64,000 nucleotides of DNA from Novosphingobium sp. 9 (lineage in GTDB: Bacteria; Pseudomonadota; Alphaproteobacteria; Sphingomonadales; Sphingomonadaceae), in NCBI RefSeq assembly GCF_025340265.1, contig NZ_CP022708.1:457501-521500 (forward strand). Reading direction: 5' to 3'. Both the position numbers and the translations under genes were made by a program. Of this stretch, positions 7,846 to 17,072 are shown one piece after another. Every line of letters begins with the position of its first letter. Position 1 is the first letter of the stretch. Under the pieces are notes generated by a model that saw only the letters and a list, made by a program, of their open reading frames with translations, was not told where the DNA came from and did not search any database.

Positions 7846-10208
7846 TTGAAAAACCATAGCAAATGGATGTCGTCGGCTGCATGTGCGGCGCTGGCTTTCG
7901 TGATTTCCGGTACGGCGATGGCGCAGGCGGGTACGTCCGCGCCTACGGCGAGCCAGACGGACATGCAGGAAATCATCGTCACGGCACAAAAGACCAGCGA
8001 AACCGCGTCCAAGACACCCGTCGCGCTGAGCGTGTTCTCCGGCGAGACCCTGAAGGATCAGGGCGTGACCAGCGTCGCGAACATCTCGAACATTGCGCCT
8101 TCGGTTGTCGTGGGCAGTGCATCCCAGGGCGTCAACATCGCGATCCGCGGCGTCCAGACGACCGACGTCACCAGCAAGGGTGAGCAGAGCAACGTCTTCA
8201 ACGTTGACGGGATACCGATCGGCAGGCCGCAGATGATCGGCCTTGCCTTCTTCGATCTGGAGCGCGTGGAAGTGCTGCGCGGCCCGCAGGGAACGCTCTA
8301 TGGAAAGAGTTCGACGGGCGGTGCGATCAATGTGATCACCGCCAAGCCCAAGGACGACTTCGAGGCATCGGGATCGGTCGAACTGGGCAATTTCAACACC
8401 CGTCGCGCCGATGCGATGATCAACGTGCCGATCACGGACACCTTCGCGGTGCGCGCCGCCGTCAACATGAACAAGCGCGACGGCTATATCTATCCGGTGC
8501 TTGGCCAGCAATATAGCTACAAGACGCAGGACAAGCTCAACGACGAGGACAACTGGACGGCCCGCATCACCGGCAAGTGGGACTACAGCCCCAGCGGCAA
8601 CGTGGTGCTGACCGGCACGTTCGGGCATATCGGCGGCACAGGCAGCGCAAACTACGGCATCCTCTACGATCGCTATCTGCACGACAGCGGCAAGAGCGAG
8701 CGGGAGGTCTACGCCAACCCGATGGCGGGCAAACTGGACGACGATTTCTACATGATAAACGGCGAGATCAACCAGGATCTCGGCCCTGTCCATTTCACTT
8801 ATGATGGCGCCTATATCTCGTTCAAGGCCAACGACAACAAGTTCGCCTCGACCGGCGATCCGGCAGGGCAGGACGGCACCGATCCGAACTACCTGTGGAG
8901 TCACTACGTCGCGCATATCAAGACCACCTCGCACGAGATCCGTTTCTCGAACAGTTCGCCTTCGCGGCTGGAGTGGGTGATCGGTGCCAACTACTATCAC
9001 GAAACGATCCCGGAAGAGGATCAGAACTGGCAGACGATCGCCTCTTGTGCGCCCTCGCTTGATGCATCGTGCAACAATCCCAACCCGGTCATCATCGGTA
9101 CGACCCGGCACACGAGCAAGGGCGTATTCGGCCAGCTCAATTTCCACCTGACCGATAATCTGAAGATTACGGGGGGGCTGCGCTATTCGCAGGATCATGC
9201 CACTCGCGATGCGACGGTCTATGCCGGAGGCACTTTCTACGGTGCGGACGGCGAACAGTGCGGCCCGACAGTGCTCTGCACGACTGGGGGCTTTCCAATT
9301 CGGGCGAGTTCAGCGGTCACAAGCTGACTTACCGGGTGGGCGCGGAATATCAGATTGATCCGGGCAACATGGTCTATGCCAGCGTGGCGACCGGCTACAA
9401 ACCCGGCAGTTTCAATGATGTGGACCCCACGAAGCCGGGCAGCGGATCGACCCCCTACGGCGCGGAGAGCCTGACAGCCTACGAGGCCGGGTTCAAGGGG
9501 CGGATACTGCCAAACCTCCAGTTCAACACGTCTGTCTATTATTACGACTATTCGAAGTTCCAGCTCACCGGTTCGACATTCCTGACACCCAACCTGACCG
9601 GCGGTTCGCCGCTGGTACTCATCTACACCACCATCGTGCCTGTGAAGATGTCGGGTTGGGAAAACGAGCTGATCTGGCGCCCGACACCGCGTGACACGCT
9701 CAATCTCGGGTTGACGCGGCAGGGCGGCCATTTTTCGGGTGATGCCTATGTCGGCTTCATCTATTCGAACCAGCAGAACTTCAAGGGCAAGGAACTGGAT
9801 CTGCTGGCGCGGACCACGATCCGCGGCTCTTACGAGCACCGCTTCGACCTTGCCGGCGGGGGCAACATCACGGCCCACGTGAACACGACCTACAACAGCG
9901 GCTACAAGGTGAGCAACTATGCCGGTGACGGCAACCCGTTCACCGGCGTCTACACAGTTCTTCCGGCTCAGTTCACTCAGAAGTCTTTTACGCGCAGTGA
10001 CCTGATGATCAGCTATACGACTGCATCGGGCAAGTTCAGCATCGACGCCTTCGTGCACAACATCGAGAACAAGATGCAGTTGCTGGGCGCACCGCAGAAC
10101 ATCAATCCCGGTCCGATCGACAACCCGACATCGGGCACCGCCGATCGCACGACGGTCCGGGTCTCTGACCCGCGGCTGTTCGGTGTGCGCCTGACGGTGC
10201 GGTACTGA
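7846..10208 (+). CDS. TonB-dependent outer-membrane receptor, frame broken near 9286-9290
   Basis: An outer-membrane TonB-dependent receptor of about 787 residues when read as one protein. The start is a TTG at 7846, chosen because AGGGGAGG lies 5 bases upstream and a full signal peptide follows (MSSAACAALAFVISGTAMAQ). The plug domain carries EIIVTAQKTSETASKTPVAL, VRGPQG-type LRGPQGTLYGKSSTGGAIN and FDLERVEV. The barrel ends in FGVRLTVRY with a terminal aromatic residue, as usual. The frame moves back by one base around LCTTGG; one extra G in the run at 9286-9290 gives LSNSGEFSGHKLTYRVGAEY, the expected receptor sequence. The substrate is unknown. The FecI-like sigma factor gene lies convergently downstream. 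Confidence 0.85.
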
Positions 10209-10217
10209 CCATGGATT

Positions 10218-10254
10218 TCGGGCCGCGTTTCCCCTTTTCGGGAAGGCGGCCCGA
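10218..10254 (+). terminator. Hairpin terminator after the TonB receptor
   Basis: Perfect 9-base arms TCGGGCCGC (10218-10226) and GCGGCCCGA (10246-10254) enclose a loop that itself can pair TTTCCC with GGGAA. The stem is followed by TTTGCTCTTT. It begins 10 bases after the receptor stop codon and lies between convergent genes, so it most likely ends the receptor transcript. Confidence 0.75.
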
Positions 10255-10332
10255 TTTGCTCTTTGAGGAACCTGCCTCGATGCAAGTGCCTTCAGGAAGG
10301 CTCGCCAACCCGTCGGCAATTGTGCTCAGGTT

Positions 10333-10986
10333 TCAGAAATGACGATAATCGGCGGCTTCGTAAGCGAGCGTGCTGACTGTCGTCGGTGGCGGGCATGGAA
10401 CTGCACCGGCATTGTCACGAGAGATGTTGCGGATTCGCTGACGGTTCGTTCTGCTCGTCCGATCGGAAGGCCAGGCGATGGCATCCGAACACCGGCGCAA
10501 TCCCTTGATAACATGCTTTTCGATCGTGGAAATACTGAGGCCGAGTTGCCTTGCGATTTCGCTTTGGGACAATCCGTCGATCTTGCGCATCGAAAAGACC
10601 TTGCCGCACTGTGGGGGCAGTGACGAGATGCATTTTGTCACTGTCGCCCAGTCATCGCGCGCGACCACGATCCGCTCTGCCGAAGGCGCTTCGCAAGCGA
10701 TGTCGAAATTCTCCAGATCGTCCATGGTCTGGATCGTCAGGACCCTGTCACGGCGCGCGACCTGCAACGCCAGATTGCGCATGGTGGCAATGCTGAAGGC
10801 TCGAACATTTTCGATCCCGTGCCAGTTTTCGTACCGGAAGAGCTGTTCCATCGTATCCTGCAACAGGTCTTCGGGATCGATGGAGATGCCGTGGCACAAC
10901 CGCCGGGCATGGCGTTTCAGGTCGGTTTCGAGTGGGAGGACGGCGATGCGGAACCAGCGGCGCCGGTCGTTGTCGAGCCCGGTCAT
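10333..10986 (-). CDS. ECF RNA polymerase sigma factor, FecI-like
   Basis: A 217-residue extracytoplasmic-function sigma factor. Region 2 spans about residues 20-80 (DPEDLLQDTMEQLFRYENW, NVRAFSIATMRNLALQVARR). Region 4 spans about 115-170 (SSLPPQCGKVFSMRKIDGLS, QSEIARQLGLSISTIEKHV, KGLRRC), which is the FecI-subfamily signature. A 45-residue tail beyond region 4 is unusual. FecI-type factors normally sit next to a FecR membrane anti-sigma gene and a receptor. Here a TonB receptor is convergent, but no FecR gene is seen on either side. The ribosome binding site is weak. The sigma factor may switch on the receptor and neighbouring genes. Confidence 0.88.
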   Translation of the reverse strand: MTGLDNDRRRWFRIAVLPLETDLKRHARRLCHGISIDPEDLLQDTMEQLFRYENWHGIENVRAFSIATMRNLALQVARRDRVLTIQTMDDLENFDIACEAPSAERIVVARDDWATVTKCISSLPPQCGKVFSMRKIDGLSQSEIARQLGLSISTIEKHVIKGLRRCSDAIAWPSDRTSRTNRQRIRNISRDNAGAVPCPPPTTVSTLAYEAADYRHF

Positions 10987-11352
10987 GCGATGTTCGATTC
11001 ACGATGCACGGCCAAGTCCCGTGGACGCCCTCCGGCCGATACCAAGCCGCGTGAACAGGGCGCGGGCGCGTCATGGTTTCCCGGCTTTTGCATCGCCTCG
11101 TCTCTGCGAAGCATCAGGCGTCCCATCATCGCTCTCTCCCGAGTGCCGATTGTCTTTCAGGTCGCTATGCGGGGTCGGATTAAACTGAATCTGAATGCGG
11201 CGCGGGGCGTCGATTGCGCTGCGGGGAGAGGCGGATGCGGTGGCGATACGGGTGCGAAACCGCGCCTTCGCCGAGCGCTGCGGCTCGTTTGATTTCGGTT
11301 CAGGATGATGGGCTATGGCGGCTCTCGGGAGCCTGGATCAACTGGAAGAACA
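10987..11352 (+). other. Divergent intergenic region, sigma factor and hydrolase promoters
   Basis: No gene is supported in these 366 bases. The stretch separates the minus-strand sigma factor from the plus-strand hydrolase that starts at 11353. It contains AAACTGAATCTGAA at 11182-11195, matching 13 of 14 bases of the motif at 7606-7619, in the same orientation and in a comparable divergent promoter region. GGAAGAACA before 11353 is the hydrolase ribosome binding site. Confidence 0.55.
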
Positions 11353-12732
11353 ATGCCCTCACTGCGTCATGCCTTGCTTATTTCCGCTGCGTTGACAGTC
11401 GCTTCTGCCGGTTCGGTGCGCGCGGGCGAGCCGATGGGCCTGCGTGCAGATGCAGCGCCGACCTCGGTCCCCGCCGGTGTCCGGACGACTTTCGTGCATC
11501 ATGCCGACGATGATTACGGCGTGCTGTATGAACCGACGAAACCGGAAGACAGGGCGACCATTGGCATCGTCGTTACGCACTATGGCGATTATACCCGCTT
11601 CATCGCCTGCCCCGAGCTTGCCCGTCGCGGCTATCGCGTCCTGTGCGAGAGCCCGAGCAGCGGGAACCTCGACAAGACGATTGCGGAGACAGGGCTGGCG
11701 GTCGATTTCCTCAAGCGTCTTGCGGGCGTGCGCAAGGTCGTCCTGCTGGGGCACAGCGGAGGGGCGACGATCGTCAGCGCCTATCAGGCGATGGCGGAAA
11801 GCGGACTCGGTTTCTGCCAGAATGCGCGCATGGTTCATGCGTGTCCCTCGGACCTTGCCGGGCTGACCCCGGCGGATGGTGTCATCCTGCCGGATGCCAA
11901 CTGGGGCGATGCGGAAATGACGCTGTTCAGCATCGACCCTGCGGTAGTCGACGAAAGCGATGGAACCGCGATCGACGAAGATCTCGACATGTACTCCGCC
12001 AAGAACGGATTCTCGCCGGGCGGCAGCCAGTACAGCGAGAGCTTTCGTCGCAAGTTTCTGGCGGCTGAGGCTGCGCGCTACAACCGTCTTGTCGCCGCAG
12101 CGCAGGCAAAGGTCGCCCGGCTCGATGCCGGCACCGCTGCCTTCACCGGCGATGCCCCGATGGTTATTTCCGGCGGCAGCAGTCTGGGACCGAACAACAA
12201 GCTTTTTTCGCAGGATACCGGCCTGCTCTCGACATCGAGCAAGCCTTATCCGCTGCTCCACAAGGGCGGCGCCCAGACCAGCGAGGTGATCCATTCGCTG
12301 CGCGTTGCGCAAGGGCATGGCATCCCTGCGGCGAACTTCAGGATGGGCACCATGAATACCACGGTGCGCGATTTCCTGTCCGGTTTCGCTATCCGGGTCG
12401 CCCCCGACTTCTATTACGATGCCACCTCGATCCACGGGATCGACTGGGATTCCAGTTACGCCAACCCGCCGGGTAATGTCGGGCATATCCATGTGCCGCT
12501 GATCGCCATGGGCATGACGGGCCACTGGGAAGGTCTGGCCGCCGAGACGATCTATGAGCACGCCACCAGCGCGGACAAGCAGATCGCCTTCGTCGAGGGC
12601 GCCTCGCACATGTACGTGCCTTGCACGGAGTGCGAACGGACGCCCGACGAATTCGGCGACACCGTCAAGACACTGTTCGATTACCTCGACGGCTGGCTCT
12701 CGAAGCCGGGCCGTTTCCTGCCCACGCGCTGA
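11353..12732 (+). CDS. Secreted alpha/beta hydrolase
   Basis: A 459-residue exported protein. The ATG at 11353 has GGAAGAA upstream and starts a signal peptide (MPSLRHALLISAALTVASAG). The alpha/beta-hydrolase core shows GIVVTHYGDYTRF, then a nucleophile elbow VVLLGHSGGATIVSAYQAM (Ser in G-H-S-G-G), a long insertion of about 200 residues, and VEGASHMYVPC with the likely catalytic histidine near the C-terminus. The size of the insertion suggests a lid. The substrate is unknown; an ester or small peptide or phenolic conjugate is possible. The GlcG-like gene begins 29 bases after the stop and probably belongs to the same transcript. Confidence 0.8.
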   Translation: MPSLRHALLISAALTVASAGSVRAGEPMGLRADAAPTSVPAGVRTTFVHHADDDYGVLYEPTKPEDRATIGIVVTHYGDYTRFIACPELARRGYRVLCESPSSGNLDKTIAETGLAVDFLKRLAGVRKVVLLGHSGGATIVSAYQAMAESGLGFCQNARMVHACPSDLAGLTPADGVILPDANWGDAEMTLFSIDPAVVDESDGTAIDEDLDMYSAKNGFSPGGSQYSESFRRKFLAAEAARYNRLVAAAQAKVARLDAGTAAFTGDAPMVISGGSSLGPNNKLFSQDTGLLSTSSKPYPLLHKGGAQTSEVIHSLRVAQGHGIPAANFRMGTMNTTVRDFLSGFAIRVAPDFYYDATSIHGIDWDSSYANPPGNVGHIHVPLIAMGMTGHWEGLAAETIYEHATSADKQIAFVEGASHMYVPCTECERTPDEFGDTVKTLFDYLDGWLSKPGRFLPTR

Positions 12733-12761
12733 TCGCCGATAGAGAGATGGAGCATTTACCC

Positions 12762-13403
12762 ATGGCCAACCGACCCCTTCGCCTCGCAAGCGCCGTGCTG
12801 GGCACCGTCATGTTGTTCGGCGCCGTTGCGCTACAGGCGCAGGACGGGCACCCGGAGCGGAACACGACACCCCCAAGCCCGCAATCGATGACGGGCGACT
12901 ACTTCGACATTCCGCAAAGCGCGCAGTTGAAGGTGCCGCTTGGTCCTCCCGCCGGGCCGCGCCCCAAGGACTTGCCACAACGCCCGACCCTGGCCCCGAT
13001 TCCGGGGCCGAGCGGAGAACTGGCCGCCGAAGCGGCATTGGCTGCGCTGCATTCGTGTGCGAAGGACGGGTATAGCGTGACAGTCGCCGTGTCTGATGCC
13101 GAAGGCGATCTCAAGGCGGCGCTGGCGGGCGAGGGCACCATGCCCAATGGCATTTACATGGCCATGCACAAGACCTTGACGGTCGTGGGTTTCCGCATGT
13201 CGACACTGCAACTGCGGGCCAGAATCGAGAAGGACCCATCGGTCATGGATCAGGTCAAACCGAACATGTCGCTACTGCCCGGCGGCCTGCCGATCATCAA
13301 GGACGGCCGCTTCCTCGGTGCGATCGCCACAAGCGGCGCCAGCGCTCACGAAGAGGAAAAGTGCGCCGCAGATGGAATCGCGAAAATCGTTGACCGGCTC
13401 TGA
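12762..13403 (+). CDS. Exported GlcG/HbpS-like (PF03928) protein
   Basis: A 213-residue protein starting at the ATG at 12762 (GGAG 9 bases upstream; an alternative in-frame ATG is at 12747). A signal peptide (LASAVLGTVMLFGAVALQAQ) and a proline-rich linker precede a GlcG/HbpS domain. Recognisable parts are ALAALHSCAKDGYSVTVAVS, DAEGDLKAAL, the KTLTVVGFRMST segment, LPGGLPIIKDGRFLGAIATS and the closing CAADGIAKIV helix. HbpS members bind haem, and others are associated with glycolate or propanediol loci. With a FecI-like factor and a TonB receptor nearby, an iron/haem-linked periplasmic role is a fair inference but is not shown. Confidence 0.8.
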   Translation: MANRPLRLASAVLGTVMLFGAVALQAQDGHPERNTTPPSPQSMTGDYFDIPQSAQLKVPLGPPAGPRPKDLPQRPTLAPIPGPSGELAAEAALAALHSCAKDGYSVTVAVSDAEGDLKAALAGEGTMPNGIYMAMHKTLTVVGFRMSTLQLRARIEKDPSVMDQVKPNMSLLPGGLPIIKDGRFLGAIATSGASAHEEEKCAADGIAKIVDRL

Positions 13404-13484
13404 GAGTTTTTCGGAAGGCAGGTCACTCTGATCGAGCCTGAGACTGGGTCGGCCCAATTTCAGCGATGAGTTCAAGGCTCTCCT

Positions 13485-13590
13485 GAGCTTGCCGAGGGGC
13501 GTGATACGGTGGCCCAGACCACCGAGCGGCTCGGCGTCAGTCAGCATTCGCTGTATGCCTGGAAGCGGCAGCGGACGAAGGTGGTGTCTG
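13485..13590 (+). pseudogene. Remnant of an IS3-type OrfA (transposase HTH)
   Basis: A short stretch translates as VAQTTERLGVSQHSLYAWKR, the helix-turn-helix of IS3/IS911-type OrfA proteins. No start, leucine zipper or downstream OrfB can be joined to it. It is only about 30 codons long and abuts the IS481 fragment, so it is a decayed piece, possibly one of several insertions at this spot. Confidence 0.6.
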
Positions 13591-13659
13591 ACGATGCCGG
13601 CAGGGGCATCATCCAATTCGCCGACTGGCGGCGCAACCGAAACACCACTTTCTCGCTTT

Positions 13660-13945
13660 AGATGCGCTTTGACATGATCTGCGAGGCTAACTGCATCGAG
13701 CATTGCCTTACCAAGATGGACCACCCTTGGACCAACGGCCAAGCCGGGCCGATGGATCGCGCCATCAAGAAGGCGACCGTCAAACGCTTCCATTACAAGT
13801 CGTCAGCAGCTGGACACACCTGACTGATTTCAACGCTGCCTAAGTTTTGACGGCAGACTCGAGAGCCTAAGTGGTCTTACGCCCTACAGATATATCACAG
13901 AGGTCTGGACTTCAGCTTCCGACCGTTTCATCCTTAGCACGATCT
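13660..13945 (+). pseudogene. Remnant of an IS481-family transposase (integrase core C-terminus)
   Basis: MRFDMICEANCIEHCLTKMD, HPWTNGQAGPMDRAIKKATV and KRFHYKS match the end of the IS481-type DDE integrase core, where the usual sequence is HPWTNGQVERMNRTIKEATVKRFHY. The match resumes in another frame as LSGLTPYRYITEVWTSASDR, the usual C-terminus. Stops and frame changes lie between the parts, and the N-terminal two thirds are absent. This is a degenerate relic, in contrast to the single-base breaks elsewhere in the window. Confidence 0.75.
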
Positions 13946-13996
13946 TTTAATTGCTTAAGATAAGCACTTGGCACTGCGTACACATCCAGATGACGC

Positions 13997-14887
13997 TTAT
14001 CCCAATACAAGATGATCTGCTAGAAAATCGACGAAAACACGAGTTTTCGGGGGAAGATAGCGGTTCGCCGGCCACAATACCCTGAACGAACCTACATCGC
14101 GCAGCTTGTCATCGAGAAGCGGAACCAGCGTACCGTCCGCGATTTGCCGGTTGACCGCAAATGGGGGCAGGCACGCAATGCCAAAGCCTTGCTCCGCGAG
14201 ATAGAGGAGGGGCTCGATCGTACTGACGATCGCCGTCTGCGGCAGATCGAGTTCCAGATCCATACCGTCCTGTACGAGTGGCCACCGCTCCAGCCTGCCA
14301 CTGTTCATATAACGATGATGCAGGCAGGCATGATCCATCAGGTGTGCCGGAACAAGCGGCGTACCGCGTCGGGCTAGATAGGCAGGGGAAGCGACTATGC
14401 GGTGTCGGAAGACGCCCAGTTTGCGGCTCATCAGGCGAGTATCGGCAATTTCGCCGGTACGGATAACCGCATCGAACCCTTCCTCGATTACCGCGACCAT
14501 CCGGTCGGTAAAATCGAGATCCATCCGGATTTGTGGCCATGCTTTCATGAATGCGGCGATCACCGGCATCAAAAGCATTCCCGCGATCGGCAGGCTAACC
14601 CTCAACACACCAGAAGGCGCATCACTGGCCTGGAACAGCATCGCCTCGGCGGCATCGACTTCAACGAAGATACGGCGGCAGTGATCGAGGAAAGTTGCGC
14701 CTTCCGCCGTCAAAGTCATGCTGCGGGTGCTGCGATGGAACAGCCGGACTCCCAACCGGTCTTCCAGCCGCGCGACGGCCTTCCCCACAGCGGAAGCGGA
14801 AATGCCGAGGTCGCGACCTGCCGCGACGAAACTGCGGGTTTCGGCAGCACGCATAAAGGCGTTGAGAGCGCCTAGCCGGTCCATCAT
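13997..14887 (-). CDS. LysR-family transcriptional regulator
   Basis: A 296-residue LysR regulator. The winged HTH is at residues 1-60 (LGALNAFMRAAETRSFVAAG, ISASAVGKAVARLEDRLGVR, LFHRSTRSMTLT) and is followed by the usual linker helix and a periplasmic-binding-like effector domain (MSRKLGVFRHRIVASPAYLA, AEQGFGIACLPPFAV). It is transcribed divergently from the MFS exporter at 15012. A palindromic site lies between them, the classic arrangement in which the regulator controls its divergent target. The effector is unknown. A start three bases later (second Met) is equally possible. Confidence 0.9.
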   Translation of the reverse strand: MMDRLGALNAFMRAAETRSFVAAGRDLGISASAVGKAVARLEDRLGVRLFHRSTRSMTLTAEGATFLDHCRRIFVEVDAAEAMLFQASDAPSGVLRVSLPIAGMLLMPVIAAFMKAWPQIRMDLDFTDRMVAVIEEGFDAVIRTGEIADTRLMSRKLGVFRHRIVASPAYLARRGTPLVPAHLMDHACLHHRYMNSGRLERWPLVQDGMDLELDLPQTAIVSTIEPLLYLAEQGFGIACLPPFAVNRQIADGTLVPLLDDKLRDVGSFRVLWPANRYLPPKTRVFVDFLADHLVLG

Positions 14888-14904
14888 CGAAAAGCCCTCA
14901 TTCC

Positions 14905-14918
14905 GGACGTCAACGTCC
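14905..14918. promoter_or_regulatory. Palindromic operator candidate for the LysR/MFS pair
   Basis: GGACGT and ACGTCC form perfect 6-base arms around a 2-base centre. An overlapping pair TTCCGG (14901-14906) and CCGGAA (14926-14931) gives a second, wider dyad. The site lies 18 bases upstream of the LysR start and about 95 bases upstream of the MFS start, a typical position for LysR binding. Confidence 0.5.
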
Positions 14919-15011
14919 TGACTATCCGGAACTGTAGCTGATTTCTCCGCAATTGCACTGCGGCTAGGGCTGACCAGCCGAAACCATTAGCGAATTGCGA
15001 GAACAGCCATC

Positions 15012-16205
15012 ATGCAGCCTCAACGAAAATCTCCCGCGCGCGCGGCCGATAAGGAACGGGACCGCCTGCCGTTCGCCAGCCTGCTGGCGCTGGCAGCCGC
15101 AGGCTTCCTCACCATTCTCACCGAGACACTCCCCGCCGGCCTGCTGCCGCAGATCAGTGACGGGCTGCACATCTCCCACGGGCTCGCCGGCCAATTGGTG
15201 ACGATTTACGCGATCGGCTCGCTGGTTGCGGCAATCCCGCTGACAAGTGCCACCCAGGCCATGCGGCGGCGGCCCTTGCTGCTGGCGGCGATCACCGGCT
15301 TCGCTCTCGCCAACGTCATCACGGCCCTGTCATCCTCGTATGCGGTCGTGATGGTGGCGCGCCTGCTGGCCGGAATCTCTGCCGGGCTGCTCTGGGCGTT
15401 GCTCGCAGGCTATGCATCACGCATGGTTGCGCCTCATCTCGAAGGACGGGCGATTGCCGTCGCCATGGTCGGCACCCCGCTCGCACTGTCGATCGGGGTC
15501 CCGGCTGGCACGTTTTTGGGCACATTGGTGGGGTGGCGGATCAGCTTTGGCATTATGAGCGCGCTGACACTGGTGTTGATCGGCTGGACCTGTTGGAAGG
15601 TCCCGGACTTCCCGGGCGCGAAACGCGGCAAGAAAACGTCCCTGGCGACAGTATGGAGGACGCCCGGCGTTCGGCCGATCCTGATGGTGACCTTCACGTT
15701 CGTGCTCGCCCACAATATTCTCTACACCTATATCGCGCCCTTTCTGGCCCAGTCCGGCATGGTCGCGCAGACGGACCGGGTGCTGCTGGCATTCGGCGCT
15801 GCGGCCTTGCTGGGCATCTGGGTGATCGGTGCCTTGATCGATCACCGGCTACGGCTTTTGACTCTGGGCTCTATTATCCTGTTCGCTGTTGCAGTGCTGA
15901 TCCTGGGCCTTGGGCGATCCGAGCCCATGGCCGTCTATGCCGGTGTCACGATCTGGGGCGGCGCCTTTGGCGGCGTTGCGACCCTATTTCAGACAGCATC
16001 GGCCAAGGCGGCGCGCGAGGGTGCCGATGTCGCGCAGTCGATGATCGTGACCGTATGGAACCTTGCGATAGCAGGCGGCGGCATCGCGGGCGGACTTATC
16101 CTTGGTGGCCTGGGCCCGGCCTCCCTGGTGTGGAGCTTGCTCCCTCTTTTGGTGGCCGCCTTTTTCATTGTCCACTTAACCGATGCTTTCGATGGGCGGA
16201 ACTGA
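15012..16205 (+). CDS. MFS transporter, DHA1 (AraJ/SotB-like) drug or sugar efflux family
   Basis: A 397-residue inner-membrane protein with about 12 predicted hydrophobic helices. It has the family's N-terminal block FLTILTETLPAGLLPQISDG (the T-E-x-x-P-A-G-L-L-P motif of SotB/AraJ-type exporters), the cytoplasmic loop RRRPLLLAAI and the motif around RLLAGISAGLLWAL. Proton-driven efflux of arabinose-like sugars or drugs is known for the family; the actual substrate is not evident. The gene is divergent from a LysR regulator that probably controls it. No terminator hairpin is evident in the A+T-rich 150 bases that follow. Confidence 0.87.
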   Translation: MQPQRKSPARAADKERDRLPFASLLALAAAGFLTILTETLPAGLLPQISDGLHISHGLAGQLVTIYAIGSLVAAIPLTSATQAMRRRPLLLAAITGFALANVITALSSSYAVVMVARLLAGISAGLLWALLAGYASRMVAPHLEGRAIAVAMVGTPLALSIGVPAGTFLGTLVGWRISFGIMSALTLVLIGWTCWKVPDFPGAKRGKKTSLATVWRTPGVRPILMVTFTFVLAHNILYTYIAPFLAQSGMVAQTDRVLLAFGAAALLGIWVIGALIDHRLRLLTLGSIILFAVAVLILGLGRSEPMAVYAGVTIWGGAFGGVATLFQTASAKAAREGADVAQSMIVTVWNLAIAGGGIAGGLILGGLGPASLVWSLLPLLVAAFFIVHLTDAFDGRN

Positions 16206-16357
16206 CAAATGCCGGAGAACAGCCATCAATAGAATTAATATGCCAGTTAATTGCATAATTGCTGTCATGTAATTTTATCTTGGTGCGCGCGGCGCAATAT
16301 TAATCTCTGGTAAAGCGTTGGTGTCTTGAATATCTTTATGGAGGTCTGCTCAATACA

Positions 16358-16807
16358 TTACGAATTTGCAGCAAAATCGGGGTTATTTATAAGCGATCCA
16401 ATCCGCTCCAGGCTGGCAAGGATCATTGCCTGTTCCCAGCGTGGCAAGGTGCTGAAACCGCTCCCGAAACGCAATTGCAGCGGCGATGGCAGATCGCTGA
16501 GGCGCTGAAGGCCTTCGGCGGTTGTGCGCACCAGGATCTGGCGTCGGTCGCTGTCGCTTCGCGTCCGCGTTACAAGTCCGCCAGCCACCAGCTTGTCGAC
16601 GATGTTGGTGATGGTCGCTTGTCCGAACCGCAAAGCGGCAGCGACGGCGCTTGGCGTCGTCCCTTCGCCGGTGCCGATCTGGCGCAGCACCAGCGCCTGC
16701 GATGGCGTCAGCCCCGTCAAAGCTGCCATTTTCCGGTTCTCCAGATCGGCTACGTCGAGAATTTTTCTCAGGGCCGAAAGAGCTGCCGGTGTGAGGTCGC
16801 TGTCCAT
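16358..16807 (-). CDS. ectR: MarR-family regulator, EctR-like
   Basis: A 149-residue MarR regulator divergent from the ectoine operon. The winged HTH spans about residues 30-105 (LTGLTPSQALVLRQIGTGEG, VAAALRFGQATITNIVDKLV, GGLVTRTRSDSDRRQILV) and a C-terminal dimer helix ends in WEQAMILASLERIGSLI. The FGQATITNIVDKL recognition helix and the closing WEQ block are typical of EctR proteins, which repress ect operons in halotolerant bacteria. The ATG at 16807 is preferred; a TTG at 16924 would add 39 residues. The gene symbol rests on sequence style plus position next to ectA. Confidence 0.8.
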   Translation of the reverse strand: MDSDLTPAALSALRKILDVADLENRKMAALTGLTPSQALVLRQIGTGEGTTPSAVAAALRFGQATITNIVDKLVAGGLVTRTRSDSDRRQILVRTTAEGLQRLSDLPSPLQLRFGSGFSTLPRWEQAMILASLERIGSLINNPDFAANS

Positions 16808-16980
16808 GCCCGACAGGTAGCTTTCCTGCGGGCTTGCGCCAAGCTGCAAGATACTTCCAAAATCGAAATACTGCGCTCCAAAAACATGCCTGGCAGCAAC
16901 CTTTTCGCATATCGGAGGTTGCAATGAACCGCGACAGACGTATGTTATCCCGCATCAGAAGTCAGAATGAGGCAAATGCC

Positions 16981-16998
16981 AAGCACGCGAATGTGCTT
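16981..16998. promoter_or_regulatory. Inverted repeat in the ectR-ectA promoter region
   Basis: AAGCAC and GTGCTT are perfect 6-base arms with a 6-base spacer, 75 bases upstream of ectA in the 265-base divergent region. This is the only clear dyad seen between ectR and ectA, so it is a candidate site for the EctR-like protein or another osmotic regulator. Confidence 0.4.
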
Positions 16999-17072
16999 CG
17001 GAGGGTGAAGTAATCTTTGATGCAGGCGTAAACGAAGTTCGCCCCGGAAAGCATTCCGAGGGCTCCAGTTCC

